Notes: generated from the sequence alone by a model not told the origin. Counted from the stretch's first letter, positions 49,040 through 59,933 are shown. The stretch: 64,000 nucleotides of DNA from Rhodanobacter sp. Soil772 (GCF_001428385.1 NZ_LMSK01000004.1:1-64000), one strand, 5' to 3'. Numbers and translations are program-made.

Positions 49040-52000
49040 ATGGGATTCTCGACCCTCTTCATTCGCCGGCCGATCGCCACCTCGCTGTTGATGGTGGCGG
49101 TGCTGCTGCTCGGCATCCTCGGCTACCGCCAGCTGCCGGTGTCGGCGTTGCCGGAGATCGAGGCGCCCAGCCTGGTGGTCAGCACGCAGTATCCGGGCGC
49201 CAGCGCCAGCACCATGGCCTCGCTGATCACCACCCCGCTGGAGCGCAACCTGGGGCAGATCTCCGGGCTCACCATGATGAGCTCGGATTCCTCCGCCGGG
49301 CTGTCCACGATCATCCTGCAGTTCGCGATGGACCGCGACGTCGACATCGCCGCGCAGGACGTGCAGGCGGCGATCAACCAGGCCAAGGGCACCTTGCCGG
49401 GCAACCTGCCGTATCCGCCGGTGTACAACCGGGTGAACCCGGCCGACGCGCCGATCCTCACCCTCAAGCTCACCTCGGACAGCCTTCAGTTGCGCGAGGT
49501 GAACAACCTGGCCGACTCGATCATCGCGCAGAAGCTGTCGCAGGTGCAGGGCGTGGGCCTGGTCTCGATCGCCGGCAACGTGCGCCCCGCGGTGCGCGTG
49601 CAGGTGAACCCGGCGCAGCTGTCCAACCTCGGCCTCACGATGGAGGATGTGCGCAGCGCGTTGACCCAGGCCAACGTCAACGCGCCCAAGGGCACGCTGA
49701 ACGGCAAGACGCAGAGCTACTCGATCGGCACCAACGACCAGTTGAGCGACGCGTCCGAGTACAAGAGCACCATCATCAGCTACAAGAACAACTCGCCGGT
49801 GCGGCTGTCCGACGTGGCCAAGGTGGTCGACGGCGTCGAGAACGACCAGCTCGCTGCGTGGGCGAACGGCCAGCCGGCGGTGCTGCTGGACGTGCGCCGC
49901 CAGCCCGGCGCGAACATCGTGCAGACGGTGGAGCAGATCCGCAACGTGCTGCCGGAACTGCGCAGTGCGCTGCCGGCCGACGTGCACCTGGACGTGTTCG
50001 CCGACCGCACGGTGACCATCCGCGCCTCGGTGCACGACGTCGAGTTCACCCTGATCCTCACCGTGTTCCTGGTGATCGGCGTGATCTTCGTGTTCCTGCG
50101 CCGGCTGTGGGCCACCATCATTCCGGCGACGGCGGTGCCGTTGTCGCTGATGGGCACGTTCGGCGTGATGGCGTTCACCGGCATGTCGCTGGACAACCTG
50201 TCGCTGATGGCGCTGACCGTGGCCACCGGTTTCGTGGTGGACGATGCGATCGTGATGATCGAGAACATCGTGCGCTACATCGAGCAGGGCAAGAACGGCA
50301 AGGAGGCGGCCGAGGTCGGCGCGAAGGAGATCGGCTTCACCGTGCTGTCGTTGACCGTGTCGCTGGTGGCGGTGTTCCTGCCGCTGCTGCTGATGCCCGG
50401 CGTCACCGGCCGGCTGTTCCACGAATTCGCCTGGGTGCTCACGATCGCGGTGACCATCTCGATGCTGGTGTCGCTGACGCTGACGCCGATGATGTGCGCC
50501 TACCTGCTCAAGCCCGACCAGCTGCCCGAGGGCGACGACGCGCACGAGCGCCACGCCGCGGCCGGCAAGCGCACGGTGTGGTCGCGCACGGTGCATCTCT
50601 ACGAGAACTCGCTGGACTGGGTGCTCGACCACCAGCGCCTGACCATGCTGGTGGCCGGCGCCGCGGTGGTGCTCACCGTGTTCCTGTACATCGTGATCCC
50701 CAAGGGCCTGCTGCCCGAGCAGGACACCGGCCTGATCACCGGCGTGGTGCAGGCCGACGACAACATCGCGTTCCCGCAGATGGAGGACCGCACCAAGGCG
50801 GTCGCCGAAGCGCTGCGCAAGGATCCCGCGGTGGCCGGCGTGGCCGCCTTCATCGGCGCCGGCACAATCAACCCCACGCTCAACCAGGGCCAGCTCAGCA
50901 TCGTGCTGAAGGATCGCGGCGACCGCGATGGCCTGGACGAACTGCTGCCGCGGCTGCAGCACGCGGTGGCCGGCATCCCGGGCGTGGCGCTGTACCTGAA
51001 GCCGGTGCAGGACGTGACCCTGGACAGCCGTGTCGCCGCCACCGAATACCAGTATTCGCTGTCCGACGTGAACTCGGTCGAGCTGGCCGGCTACGCCAGC
51101 CAGATGACCCAGGCGATGCGCCAGCGGCCGGAACTGGCCGACGTCGACAACAACCTGGCCAACAACGGCAACGCGCTGAAGCTGACCATCGACCGCGAGA
51201 AGGCCAGCCGCCTCGGCGTGCCGGTGCAGAGCATCGACGACACCTTGTACGACGCGTTCGGCCAGCGCCAGATCTCCACCATCTTCACCCAGTTGAACCA
51301 GTATCGCGTGGTGCTGGAAGTGGCGCCGGAGTTCCGCACCAGCGACGACCTGCTGAACAAGCTCACCGTGCGCGGCAACGGCAACGGCGCACTCACCGGC
51401 AGCAACGCGACCAGCTTCGGCCAGTTGAAGTCGAGCAACTCGGCGACCCCGTCGGGCATCGGCAACGCCGGCAACGTCGGCTTCGAGATCGGCGGCGGCG
51501 GCACCATCCCTCTGTCCTCGCTGGTCAGCGCCGAGGTCACCAGCGCGCCGCTGGTGGTCAGCCACCAGCAGCAGCTGCCGGCGGTGACGCTGGCGTTCAA
51601 CGTGGCGCCGGGCTACTCGCTGTCCGATGCGGTGGCGGCGATCCACCAGGTCGAGCAGCAGCTGAACTTCCCGCCACAGGTGCGCGGCGAGTTCGTCGGC
51701 AAGGCGGCCGAGTTCACCTCCTCGCTCGGCGACGAGGTGCTGTTGCTGCTGGCCGCGATCGTGGTGATCTACATCGTGCTGGGCGTGCTGTACGAGAGCT
51801 ACATCCACCCGCTGACGATCATCTCGACGCTACCGCCGGCTGGTGTCGGCGCGCTGCTGGCGCTGATCATCTGCGGCATGAGCCTGTCGGTGGACGGCAT
51901 CGTCGGCATCGTGCTCTTGATAGGCATCGTGAAGAAGAACGCGATCATGATGATCGACTTCGCGATCGAGGCGCGCCGCACCGGCCTCAACGCGCGCGAT

Positions 52001-52279
52001 GCGATCCGCCGCGCCTGCCTGCTGCGCTTCCGCCCGATCATGATGACCACCGCCGCGGCGATGCTCGGCGCACTGCCGCTGGCGCTGGGCAACGGCATCG
52101 GCGCCGAGCTGCGCCGGCCGCTGGGCGTGTCGATCGTGGGCGGCCTGCTGCTGTCGCAGCTGGTCACGCTGTACACCACGCCGGTGATCTACCTGTACAT
52201 GGAACGCTTCTCCGACTGGCTGGCCGCGCGCCGCGAACGGCGCGCGCTGACCCACGCCCAGGCCCGCAGCGCGGCGTGA
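49040..52279 (+). CDS. mdtB: RND multidrug efflux permease (MdtB-like)
   Basis: 1079-aa inner-membrane proton/drug antiporter of the HAE1 RND family. It starts GFSTLFIRRPIATSLLM with helix 1. The porter-domain block is VQAAINQAKGTLPGNLPYPP. Helix 4 carries the paired acidic residues in GFVVDDAIVMIENIVRY, and helix 10 carries the essential Lys within GIVKKNAIMMIDFAIEARR. Length is slightly above the usual 1030-1050 aa. It lies 103 nt after mdtA. Confidence 0.94.
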   Translation: MGFSTLFIRRPIATSLLMVAVLLLGILGYRQLPVSALPEIEAPSLVVSTQYPGASASTMASLITTPLERNLGQISGLTMMSSDSSAGLSTIILQFAMDRDVDIAAQDVQAAINQAKGTLPGNLPYPPVYNRVNPADAPILTLKLTSDSLQLREVNNLADSIIAQKLSQVQGVGLVSIAGNVRPAVRVQVNPAQLSNLGLTMEDVRSALTQANVNAPKGTLNGKTQSYSIGTNDQLSDASEYKSTIISYKNNSPVRLSDVAKVVDGVENDQLAAWANGQPAVLLDVRRQPGANIVQTVEQIRNVLPELRSALPADVHLDVFADRTVTIRASVHDVEFTLILTVFLVIGVIFVFLRRLWATIIPATAVPLSLMGTFGVMAFTGMSLDNLSLMALTVATGFVVDDAIVMIENIVRYIEQGKNGKEAAEVGAKEIGFTVLSLTVSLVAVFLPLLLMPGVTGRLFHEFAWVLTIAVTISMLVSLTLTPMMCAYLLKPDQLPEGDDAHERHAAAGKRTVWSRTVHLYENSLDWVLDHQRLTMLVAGAAVVLTVFLYIVIPKGLLPEQDTGLITGVVQADDNIAFPQMEDRTKAVAEALRKDPAVAGVAAFIGAGTINPTLNQGQLSIVLKDRGDRDGLDELLPRLQHAVAGIPGVALYLKPVQDVTLDSRVAATEYQYSLSDVNSVELAGYASQMTQAMRQRPELADVDNNLANNGNALKLTIDREKASRLGVPVQSIDDTLYDAFGQRQISTIFTQLNQYRVVLEVAPEFRTSDDLLNKLTVRGNGNGALTGSNATSFGQLKSSNSATPSGIGNAGNVGFEIGGGGTIPLSSLVSAEVTSAPLVVSHQQQLPAVTLAFNVAPGYSLSDAVAAIHQVEQQLNFPPQVRGEFVGKAAEFTSSLGDEVLLLLAAIVVIYIVLGVLYESYIHPLTIISTLPPAGVGALLALIICGMSLSVDGIVGIVLLIGIVKKNAIMMIDFAIEARRTGLNARDAIRRACLLRFRPIMMTTAAAMLGALPLALGNGIGAELRRPLGVSIVGGLLLSQLVTLYTTPVIYLYMERFSDWLAARRERRALTHAQARSAA

Positions 52280-52301
52280 CCCTGCCGACGTCTTGCCTTG
52301 C

Positions 52302-52338
52302 GCCCTACCCTGCAACGCAGGGGAGGGCTGGGGAGAGG
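52302..52338. repeat. REP-like hairpin unit between the two RND permease genes
   Basis: GCCCTACCCTGC, AAC loop, GCAGGGGAGGGC, then TGGGGAGAGG. It is the same type as the copies at 46511 and 46577 but single, and lies 22 nt after the mdtB stop. Confidence 0.7.
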
Positions 52339-52450
52339 TCGCCCTTCGTCGGAAGCCACTTCGCCCCGATCAACCTTTTCGCGGCCTGGACGTTGAGGGT
52401 GGGATGATCCGTTCACGCACCACCCGCCCATCCCCGCCCACGTTGAATCC

Positions 52451-55400
52451 ATGAACATCTCCGGCACCTTCATCCGCCGCCCGATCGGCACTTCGCTGCT
52501 GGCGATGGGCCTGTTCGTGGCCGGCATGATCTGCTACTTCCTGCTCGGCGTGGCGGCGCTGCCGAACATGCAGTTCCCGGCGATCTTCGTGCAGGCCAGC
52601 CAGGCTGGTGCCGATGCCAGCACGATGGCGTCCACCGTGGCCGCACCGCTGGAGCGGCACCTGGGCCAGGTGCCCGGCATCGAGACGATGCGCTCGTCCA
52701 GTTCCGAGGGGCGCACCTTCGTCTTCATGATGTTCCGCAACGGCACCGACCTGGATTCCGCCGCGCGCGACGTGCAGGCGGCGATCAACGCGGCCGCGCC
52801 GGACCTGCCCAGCGGCCTCAACGGCGCGCCCAGCTACCAGAAGGCGAACCCGAACGACGACCCGATCATCGCGCTGGCGCTGACTTCGGCCACGCAGTCG
52901 GCGGCCGACCTGTACAACCTGTCCGACACCCTGCTGGCGCAGCGGCTGCGCCAGTTGCCGGGGGTGTCGTCGGTGGAGATCGCCGGTGCGGCCACGCCGG
53001 CGATCCGCGTCGACGTGAACCTGCGCGCGCTGAACGCGATGGGGCTGTCGCCGGACCAGCTGCGCAACGCGCTGAGCGCGGCCAACGTGACCTCGCCGGA
53101 GGGCTTCCTGTCCAACGGCACCACCACCATGTCGATCAGCGCCACTACGCAGTTGCACAGCGCGGACGAGTTCGCCCGGCTGGTGGTCGCCAGCCACAAC
53201 GGCACGCCGGTGCGGCTGGCCGACGTGGCGAACGTCTATGCCGGCCAGCAGGACGCGTACCAGGCCGCCTGGTTCCACGGCAAGCCGGCCGTGCTGATGT
53301 ACGTCTACAAGAAGGCCGACGCCAACGTCATCGCCACCGTCGACCTGGTCAAGGATCAGCTGCCGCTGCTGCGCGACTACCTGCCGCCGGGCACCGTGCT
53401 GACCCCGTTCTTCGACGGCACGCCGACCATCCGCGCTTCGCTGCACGAGGTACAGGCCACGCTGCTGATCTCGCTGGCGATGGTGATCCTGGTGATGGCG
53501 CTGTTCCTGCGCCGGCTCGCGCCCACGCTGATCGCCGCGGTGGCGGTGCCGCTGTCGCTGGCCGGCGCGTTCGTGGTGATGTACATCCTCGACTACACAC
53601 TGAACAACCTCACCCTGCTGGCGCTGGTGATCGCCATAGGATTTGTGGTGGACGATGCAATCGTGGTGATCGAGAACATCATCCGCCACATCGACGCGGG
53701 CATGTCGCGCATGCAGGCAACCCAGGCCGGCGCGCGCGAGATCGGCTTCACCATCGTCTCGATCACCGCCTCGCTGATCGCCGTGTTCATCCCGCTGCTG
53801 TTTGCTGGCGGCGTCACCGGCATGTTCATGCACGAGTTCGCGGTGACCCTGGTGGCGGCGATCGTGGTTTCCGCGCTGGTTTCGCTGACGCTGACGCCGG
53901 CGCTGTGCGGGCGCTTCCTCAACGGGCATGCCGCGAAGGAAAAGGCACAGCCGTCGCGGCTGGCGCGCGCGCTGGACGGTTTCCACGCCGGCATGCTGCG
54001 CGTGTATACCCGAGCTCTGAACTTCTCGCTGCGCCACGCGCTACTGTTCTCGCTGACCCCGCTGGTGCTGATCGTGGTCACGTTCTACCTGTTCGGCGTG
54101 GTCAAGACCGGCCTGTTCCCGGCGCAGGACACCGGCCTGATCTGGGGCCGCGCCAGTTCCAGCGCCACCGTCTCGTTCGCCGAAAGCAGGCAGCGGCTGG
54201 AACGGCTCACCGCGATGCTGATGGCCGACCCCGACGTCGCCACCGTAGGCTCGCGCCTGGGCAGCAGCCGGCAGGGCACCAGCGGCTCGTTCAACATCGA
54301 CCTGAAGACCCGTGCCGAAGGCCGCCAGGACGACACCTTCGCGGTGCTCGCGCGGCTCAGTGCGAAGGCCGCGAACTATCCCGACCTCAACTTGCGCCTG
54401 CGCCCGGTGCAGGACCTACCCAGCGGCGGTGGCGGCGGCACCAGCCAAGGCGCGCAATACCAGGTCTCGCTGCAGGGCAACGACCTGGCCAGCCTGCAGG
54501 AGTGGCTGCCGAAACTGCAGGCCGAGCTGAAGAAGAACCCGAAGCTGCGCGACGTCGGCACCGACGTCGACGAGGCCGGGCTGCGCCAGAACATCGTGAT
54601 CGACCGCGACAAGGCCGCGCGGCTCGGCGTGTCGATCGGCAGCATCGACGGCGCGCTGTACGACGCGTTCGGCCAGCGCCAGGTATCCACCATCTACTCG
54701 GACATCAACCAGTACCAGGTGGTGGTCAACGCGCTGCCCGAACAGACCGCCACGCCGGAGGCGCTCAACCGCATCTACGTGCGCTCCAGCAGCGGCCAGA
54801 TGATCCCGATCACCGCGTTCGCGCGGCAGGAGCCGGGGCTGGCGCCGTCGCAGATCACCCACGAAAACCAGTACACCACGATGGACCTCAGCTTCAACCT
54901 CGCGCCCGACGTGAGCATGGGCGAGGCGATGGCGATCATCCAGTCCACCGTGAAGAACATGCGCATGCCCGGCGACATCCGGGTGCAGATGGGCAACGAC
55001 TTTCGCCGCTTCCAGCAGTCGCAGAGCGGCATGGGCTGGCTGATCCTGGCCGCCGTGCTCACCGTCTATATCGTGCTCGGCATGCTGTACGAGAACCTGG
55101 TCCATCCGATCACCATCCTGTCCACCCTGCCGGCCGCCGGCGTGGGCGCGCTGCTGGCACTGTGGCTGACCGGCACCGAGTTGTCGGTGGTGGCGCAGAT
55201 CGCGCTGGTGCTGTTGATAGGCATCGTCAAGAAAAACGCGATCATGATGATCGACTTCGCCCTGGTCGCCGAACGCGAACACGGCAAGAGTCCGCTGGAA
55301 GCCGCGCGCGAAGCCTGCACCGTGCGCTTCCGCCCGATCATGATGACCACCATGGTCGCCATTCTCGCCGCATTGCCGATCGCGATCGGCCTCGGCGAAG

Positions 55401-55588
55401 GCAGCGAACTGCGCCGCCCCCTCGGCATCGCCCTGATCGGCGGCCTGCTGATCTCGCAAAGCCTCACCCTGCTCAGCACCCCGGCGCTCTACGTGATCTT
55501 CTCGTGCCTCGCCGAGCGGCGGAAGGCGTGGTGGACGCGGCGGCGTGAGCGCAAGGTGGCGCGGCGGCGGCAGCTCGCGGGAGTGTGA
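52451..55588 (+). CDS. mdtC: RND multidrug efflux permease (MdtC-like)
   Basis: 1045-aa second RND permease of the operon. It has helix 1 with FIRRPIGTSLLAMGLFVAG, helix 4 with GFVVDDAIVVIENIIRH, and helix 10 with GIVKKNAIMMIDFALVAER. In E. coli MdtB and MdtC form a B2C heterotrimer, and the paired permeases after one adaptor suggest the same here. No outer-membrane factor (TolC-like) gene follows, so the channel must be shared from elsewhere. Confidence 0.94.
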   Translation: MNISGTFIRRPIGTSLLAMGLFVAGMICYFLLGVAALPNMQFPAIFVQASQAGADASTMASTVAAPLERHLGQVPGIETMRSSSSEGRTFVFMMFRNGTDLDSAARDVQAAINAAAPDLPSGLNGAPSYQKANPNDDPIIALALTSATQSAADLYNLSDTLLAQRLRQLPGVSSVEIAGAATPAIRVDVNLRALNAMGLSPDQLRNALSAANVTSPEGFLSNGTTTMSISATTQLHSADEFARLVVASHNGTPVRLADVANVYAGQQDAYQAAWFHGKPAVLMYVYKKADANVIATVDLVKDQLPLLRDYLPPGTVLTPFFDGTPTIRASLHEVQATLLISLAMVILVMALFLRRLAPTLIAAVAVPLSLAGAFVVMYILDYTLNNLTLLALVIAIGFVVDDAIVVIENIIRHIDAGMSRMQATQAGAREIGFTIVSITASLIAVFIPLLFAGGVTGMFMHEFAVTLVAAIVVSALVSLTLTPALCGRFLNGHAAKEKAQPSRLARALDGFHAGMLRVYTRALNFSLRHALLFSLTPLVLIVVTFYLFGVVKTGLFPAQDTGLIWGRASSSATVSFAESRQRLERLTAMLMADPDVATVGSRLGSSRQGTSGSFNIDLKTRAEGRQDDTFAVLARLSAKAANYPDLNLRLRPVQDLPSGGGGGTSQGAQYQVSLQGNDLASLQEWLPKLQAELKKNPKLRDVGTDVDEAGLRQNIVIDRDKAARLGVSIGSIDGALYDAFGQRQVSTIYSDINQYQVVVNALPEQTATPEALNRIYVRSSSGQMIPITAFARQEPGLAPSQITHENQYTTMDLSFNLAPDVSMGEAMAIIQSTVKNMRMPGDIRVQMGNDFRRFQQSQSGMGWLILAAVLTVYIVLGMLYENLVHPITILSTLPAAGVGALLALWLTGTELSVVAQIALVLLIGIVKKNAIMMIDFALVAEREHGKSPLEAAREACTVRFRPIMMTTMVAILAALPIAIGLGEGSELRRPLGIALIGGLLISQSLTLLSTPALYVIFSCLAERRKAWWTRRRERKVARRRQLAGV

Positions 55589-55691
55589 TCGGAAGGTATG
55601 CGTGAAGCTCCTTTACGGTCCCGCTCTCATTTTCCGCTTTGGGTACGAGAAGCACGAGCCGATAAACGGGAATTCATGTTAGATATATTGC

Positions 55692-55937
55692 ATGACGTGC
55701 GTGTCCATCAACCTGGATACAGATGACCAAGCGTGGCTGGATCGTGAGGCACGGTCTCGCGATCTGTCGGTAGCCGAACTGGTAAAGCAAGCTGTGCATG
55801 ATTATCGCATCCAGCGCGAGAACGACAGCCGAATTAATCTGCAGTCTGCGCTAAGCCGCACTGCAGGAATCTGGCAGCAAGACAATGGCCTAAACCATCA
55901 ACGGCATCTGCGCGAAGAGTGGAAAGATCGCGGTTAG
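55692..55937 (+). CDS. Small ribbon-helix-helix protein (CopG/Arc-like, antitoxin-like)
   Basis: 81 aa. The first 45 residues fit a ribbon-helix-helix DNA-binding domain: strand CVSINLDTDD, helix QAWLDREARSRD, and the turn-helix LSVAELVKQAVHDYR. A polar tail follows, such as antitoxins use to bind their toxin. There is no toxin gene: the decayed end of the CRISPR array begins about 10 nt after its stop. The segment is more AT-rich than its neighbours (an ATATATT tract just upstream). It may be an orphan antitoxin, or the survivor of a TA pair whose toxin half was lost. A CRISPR-linked role is unproven. Confidence 0.72.
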   Translation: MTCVSINLDTDDQAWLDREARSRDLSVAELVKQAVHDYRIQRENDSRINLQSALSRTAGIWQQDNGLNHQRHLREEWKDRG

Positions 55938-55947
55938 CTGGGATGTA

Positions 55948-55975
55948 TTTGTCACTGCTTGTGCAGGAGGCAAAC
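55948..55975 (-). repeat. Strongly degenerate terminal CRISPR repeat
   Basis: A 28-nt stretch ending GGAGGCAAAC that can be aligned to the array repeat with one 1-nt shift: TTT at the start, CTGCTTGTGC against CTGCCTGCGC, and GGAGGCAAAC against GGCAGCGAAC. It lies 31 nt before the first clear repeat, in phase with the array within one base. Decay at the leader-distal end of arrays is common. The alignment is by eye and the similarity is modest. Confidence 0.55.
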
Positions 55976-58900
55976 ACCAGGTTCTGACATCACACCCAAG
56001 TCGAGTTTTCTGAGTTGCCTGCGCGGCAGCGAACACGTTCCCGATCATCAAGCAGGTGGCGGACTGTTTCTGAGCTACCTGCGCGGCAGCGAACGTCCCA
56101 TGCTGGCTCGCCCTTGATTGTGGGTCTTTCTGAGCTGCCTGCGCGGCAGCGAACACCATCAGCGCCGGCGGCGAGCATCACGCGGTTTTCTGAGCTGCCT
56201 GCGCGGCAGCGAACCGGAGGACGGTCGCGAGATCATGATGATCTTCTTTCTGAGCTGCCTGCGCGGCAGCGAATGGACTGTTCGAGCTCCAGCGAGGCGC
56301 CGAGGTTTTCTGAGCTGCCTGCGCGGCAGCGAACTGCTTCGGTGGTGGTGCTGGTTTCATTGGCTGTTTCTGAGCTGCCTGCGCGGCAGCGAACTACAGG
56401 CTGATCCAAACCGACAAGGGCAACGTTTTCTGAGCTGCCTGCGCGGCAGCGAACGGCATCGACACGGTGCGCAAGGCGCTGCTGATTTTCTGAGCTGCCT
56501 GCGCGGCAGCGAACGCCGTCAGCAACTGCGGCGCCAAGTCCATCTGTTTCTGAGCTGCCTGCGCGGCAGCGAACGAGGAGCACTGATCATGGGCCAGCAG
56601 GTACGTTTTCTGAGCTGCCTGCGCGGCAGCGAACAGGTTGGGCGCATTGATGCTGATGGTGCCGCTTTTCTGAGCTGCCTGCGCGGCAGCGAACCTCACC
56701 AGCTTGCGCGGATGGTCGGCGTAGCTTTTCTGAGCTGCCTGCGCGGCAGCGAACTGTAGGGGCTTCAACAGAAGATGGTGATGTGATTTCTGAGCTGCCT
56801 GCGCGGCAGCGAACATGGTCGCCGGCGCCAATCGCATCGACCTGCTTTTCTGAGCTGCCTGCGCGGCAGCGAACATTGCCACCATCACCTCGCGCGGCGA
56901 CGACGTTTTCTGAGCTGCCTGCGCGGCAGCGAACTGGTTGCGCGGCCATATGCGTGGTTTGCGGCATTTCTGAGCTGCCTGCGCGGCAGCGAACGCTACG
57001 GAAAGCAGGCCAAGAACTGTTTTGCATTTCTGAGCTGCCTGCGCGGCAGCGAACACGTTCGGGTGCTGCATCCGGTCCCGGTGCTCTTTCTGAGCTGCCT
57101 GCGCGGCAGCGAACGTGTGGGAGGCCGAGCACGACCACGCGTTCATTTTCTGAGCTGCCTGCGCGGCAGCGAACGGCTCCGTCGTTTATGGCTCGCTGCC
57201 GTTCAATTTCTGAGCTGCCTGCGCGGCAGCGAACACCAGGACATTGCCGATCGCGGCGGCGGGCATTTTCTGAGCTGCCTGCGCGGCAGCGAACACCTGG
57301 GCCTGTTCCAGATCTGCGACCAGACCTTTCTGAGCTGCCTGCGCGGCAGCGAACGCGCAGGCCAACGAGGATGCGCGCAACGCGCATTTCTGAGCTGCCT
57401 GCGCGGCAGCGAACAACAGCGCGCGCGCGGCCGGCTGCAGCGTGTCTTTCTGAGCTGCCTGCGCGGCAGCGAACCAATGGCGGATGGCGCCGGCAAGGTT
57501 GGCCTGTTTCTGAGCTGCCTGCGCGGCAGCGAACGCCATGGGCGTCATCACGGCCTTCCTCGAACATTTCTGAGCTGCCTGCGCGGCAGCGAACGGTAAA
57601 CGTGGCACACCAAGGCGGCGATGCTGTTTCTGAGCTGCCTGCGCGGCAGCGAACTCAACCTCAACTCCAACTCGGTCAAGATCGACTTTCTGAGCTGCCT
57701 GCGCGGCAGCGAACGGCGATGACGGCGTTGCGGCCGGCTTGGTACTTTTCTGAGCTGCCTGCGCGGCAGCGAACGATCAGCACCGCCACAATCGCCAGCG
57801 GCGTGATTTCTGAGCTGCCTGCGCGGCAGCGAACTCCACGACCTGCGCGCGAAGGCCGGCACCGACTTTCTGAGCTGCCTGCGCGGCAGCGAACGGTTCA
57901 TGGGTGGATGGCCAAGCCTATGACTTTTTCTGAGCTGCCTGCGCGGCAGCGAACAGGGTGTCGCGCGGCGCCTCGATGGCCAGGGTTTTCTGAGCTGCCT
58001 GCGCGGCAGCGAACGTTTCAACGACATCCGGGGCCAAGGATTTGCTTTTCTGAGCTGCCTGCGCGGCAGCGAACGCATCAACTACACGCTCATGGTGTCA
58101 AGTGGATTTCTGAGCTGCCTGCGCGGCAGCGAACACGACCGCGCGTCGTGGCAGCCTGGTCGACGGTTTCTGAGCTGCCTGCGCGGCAGCGAACCCGCGC
58201 ATGCCGGCGGCACGCGGCAAAGTGCATTTCTGAGCTGCCTGCGCGGCAGCGAACCGTGGCTGCACATCCCACTCGCAGGGCAGGAATTTCTGAGCTGCCT
58301 GCGCGGCAGCGAACGAAGCGAAGCAGCTCGAAGGCGAATTGACGTTTTTCTGAGCTGCCTGCGCGGCAGCGAACGGCGGGCACGCGCACCTGCGTGCGCA
58401 TTTCGTTTTCTGAGCTGCCTGCGCGGCAGCGAACGAGATCCACGGCATCACCACCGAGCGCGCGATTTTCTGAGCTGCCTGCGCGGCAGCGAACCGCACG
58501 CGGCCGTCTTGGGCGTAGAGAAACATTTTCTGAGCTGCCTGCGCGGCAGCGAACATGCCCCAGCCGGTCCAGCCAGCGGTCCACCATTTCTGAGCTGCCT
58601 GCGCGGCAGCGAACCTTCCGCTGGCTCGCCTGCAACTGCACGAGCTTTTCTGAGCTGCCTGCGCGGCAGCGAACGAAGGCTTGTGGGACGGGCGTTCCGG
58701 GGCAATTTTCTGAGCTGCCTGCGCGGCAGCGAACTTGATCGTGCCATCGGACATCGGCCGCTTGATTTTCTGAGCTGCCTGCGCGGCAGCGAACACGGTG
58801 AACGCCAGCGTGCCGGCCGTGCCGGCTTTCTGAGCTGCCTGCGCGGCAGCGAACTTCGCAGCCGATGCCACGCCGGCATCATTCGCTTTCTGAGCTGCCT

Positions 58901-59933
58901 GCGCGGCAGCGAACCAACGGGGTCGGCGGCAGGTGGATCAGTAGACTTTCTGAGCTGCCTGCGCGGCAGCGAACACGGCTGCGGTCATCACGGGCGTGAA
59001 CAAGCATTTCTGAGCTGCCTGCGCGGCAGCGAACGCGCTGATGGACAGCTTGCGGCCGTCGGCGGTTTTCTGAGCTGCCTGCGCGGCAGCGAACAGGTGG
59101 TTGCCCATCACTCTTCTCCTGCTGCGTTTCTGAGCTGCCTGCGCGGCAGCGAACCTCGCCTTCAACCGCCGCCCGGGTCACCACCGTTTCTGAGCTGCCT
59201 GCGCGGCAGCGAACATGGACGCTCTGCTCAACAGCTTCCTGATCGATTTCTGAGCTGCCTGCGCGGCAGCGAACGAACACCAAGCGGTCGTCGATCGTGG
59301 TCTTGTCTTTCTGAGCTGCCTGCGCGGCAGCGAACCCGGTCTATGCCTCGGCGCAGGACTTCGCAGCTTTCTGAGCTGCCTGCGCGGCAGCGAACGAGCT
59401 GGAGAACACCACCATGCCACCGTTGAATTTCTGAGCTGCCTGCGCGGCAGCGAACCGGGCCAAGTCGCGGGCGTTCAACGCCTCGACTTTCTGAGCTGCC
59501 TGCGCGGCAGCGAACTCGTTGCCATAGTCGCGGCAGCGCCTGACCCGTTTCTGAGCTGCCTGCGCGGCAGCGAACGACTTCGAAGTAACCGACTGGCACG
59601 TGCTGCCTTTCTGAGCTGCCTGCGCGGCAGCGAACGGTACCGGGTGCTGGTACAGGCTCGACCATTTCTGAGCTGCCTGCGCGGCAGCGAACGCCGCGCT
59701 GATCCGCCACAGCATCGCCAAGAATTTCTGAGCTGCCTGCGCGGCAGCGAACACCAGCTGCACCAGGAAGCCAAGCTGCTGGCTTTTCTGAGCTGCCTGC
59801 GCGGCAGCGAACCTGGTGCAGGCGCGGCATGCGCTCGTCGCCGCCTTTCTGAGCTGCCTGCGCGGCAGCGAACATAGCGACGGCCAGGGCAAGCGCGGAC
59901 GTGCATTTCTGAGCTGCCTGCGCGGCAGCGAAC

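Noticed and set aside
55692..55937. Ribbon-helix-helix gene as a Cas or anti-CRISPR-associated (Aca) protein
   Set aside because: Aca proteins usually follow small anti-CRISPR genes, and none is seen. The fold alone does not support the assignment, so it is left as antitoxin-like.
55938..56006. Leader sequence at the left end of the array
   Set aside because: Only about 70 bp lie between the preceding gene and the first clear repeat, part of which is a decayed repeat. The I-F repeat orientation puts the leader on the other side.
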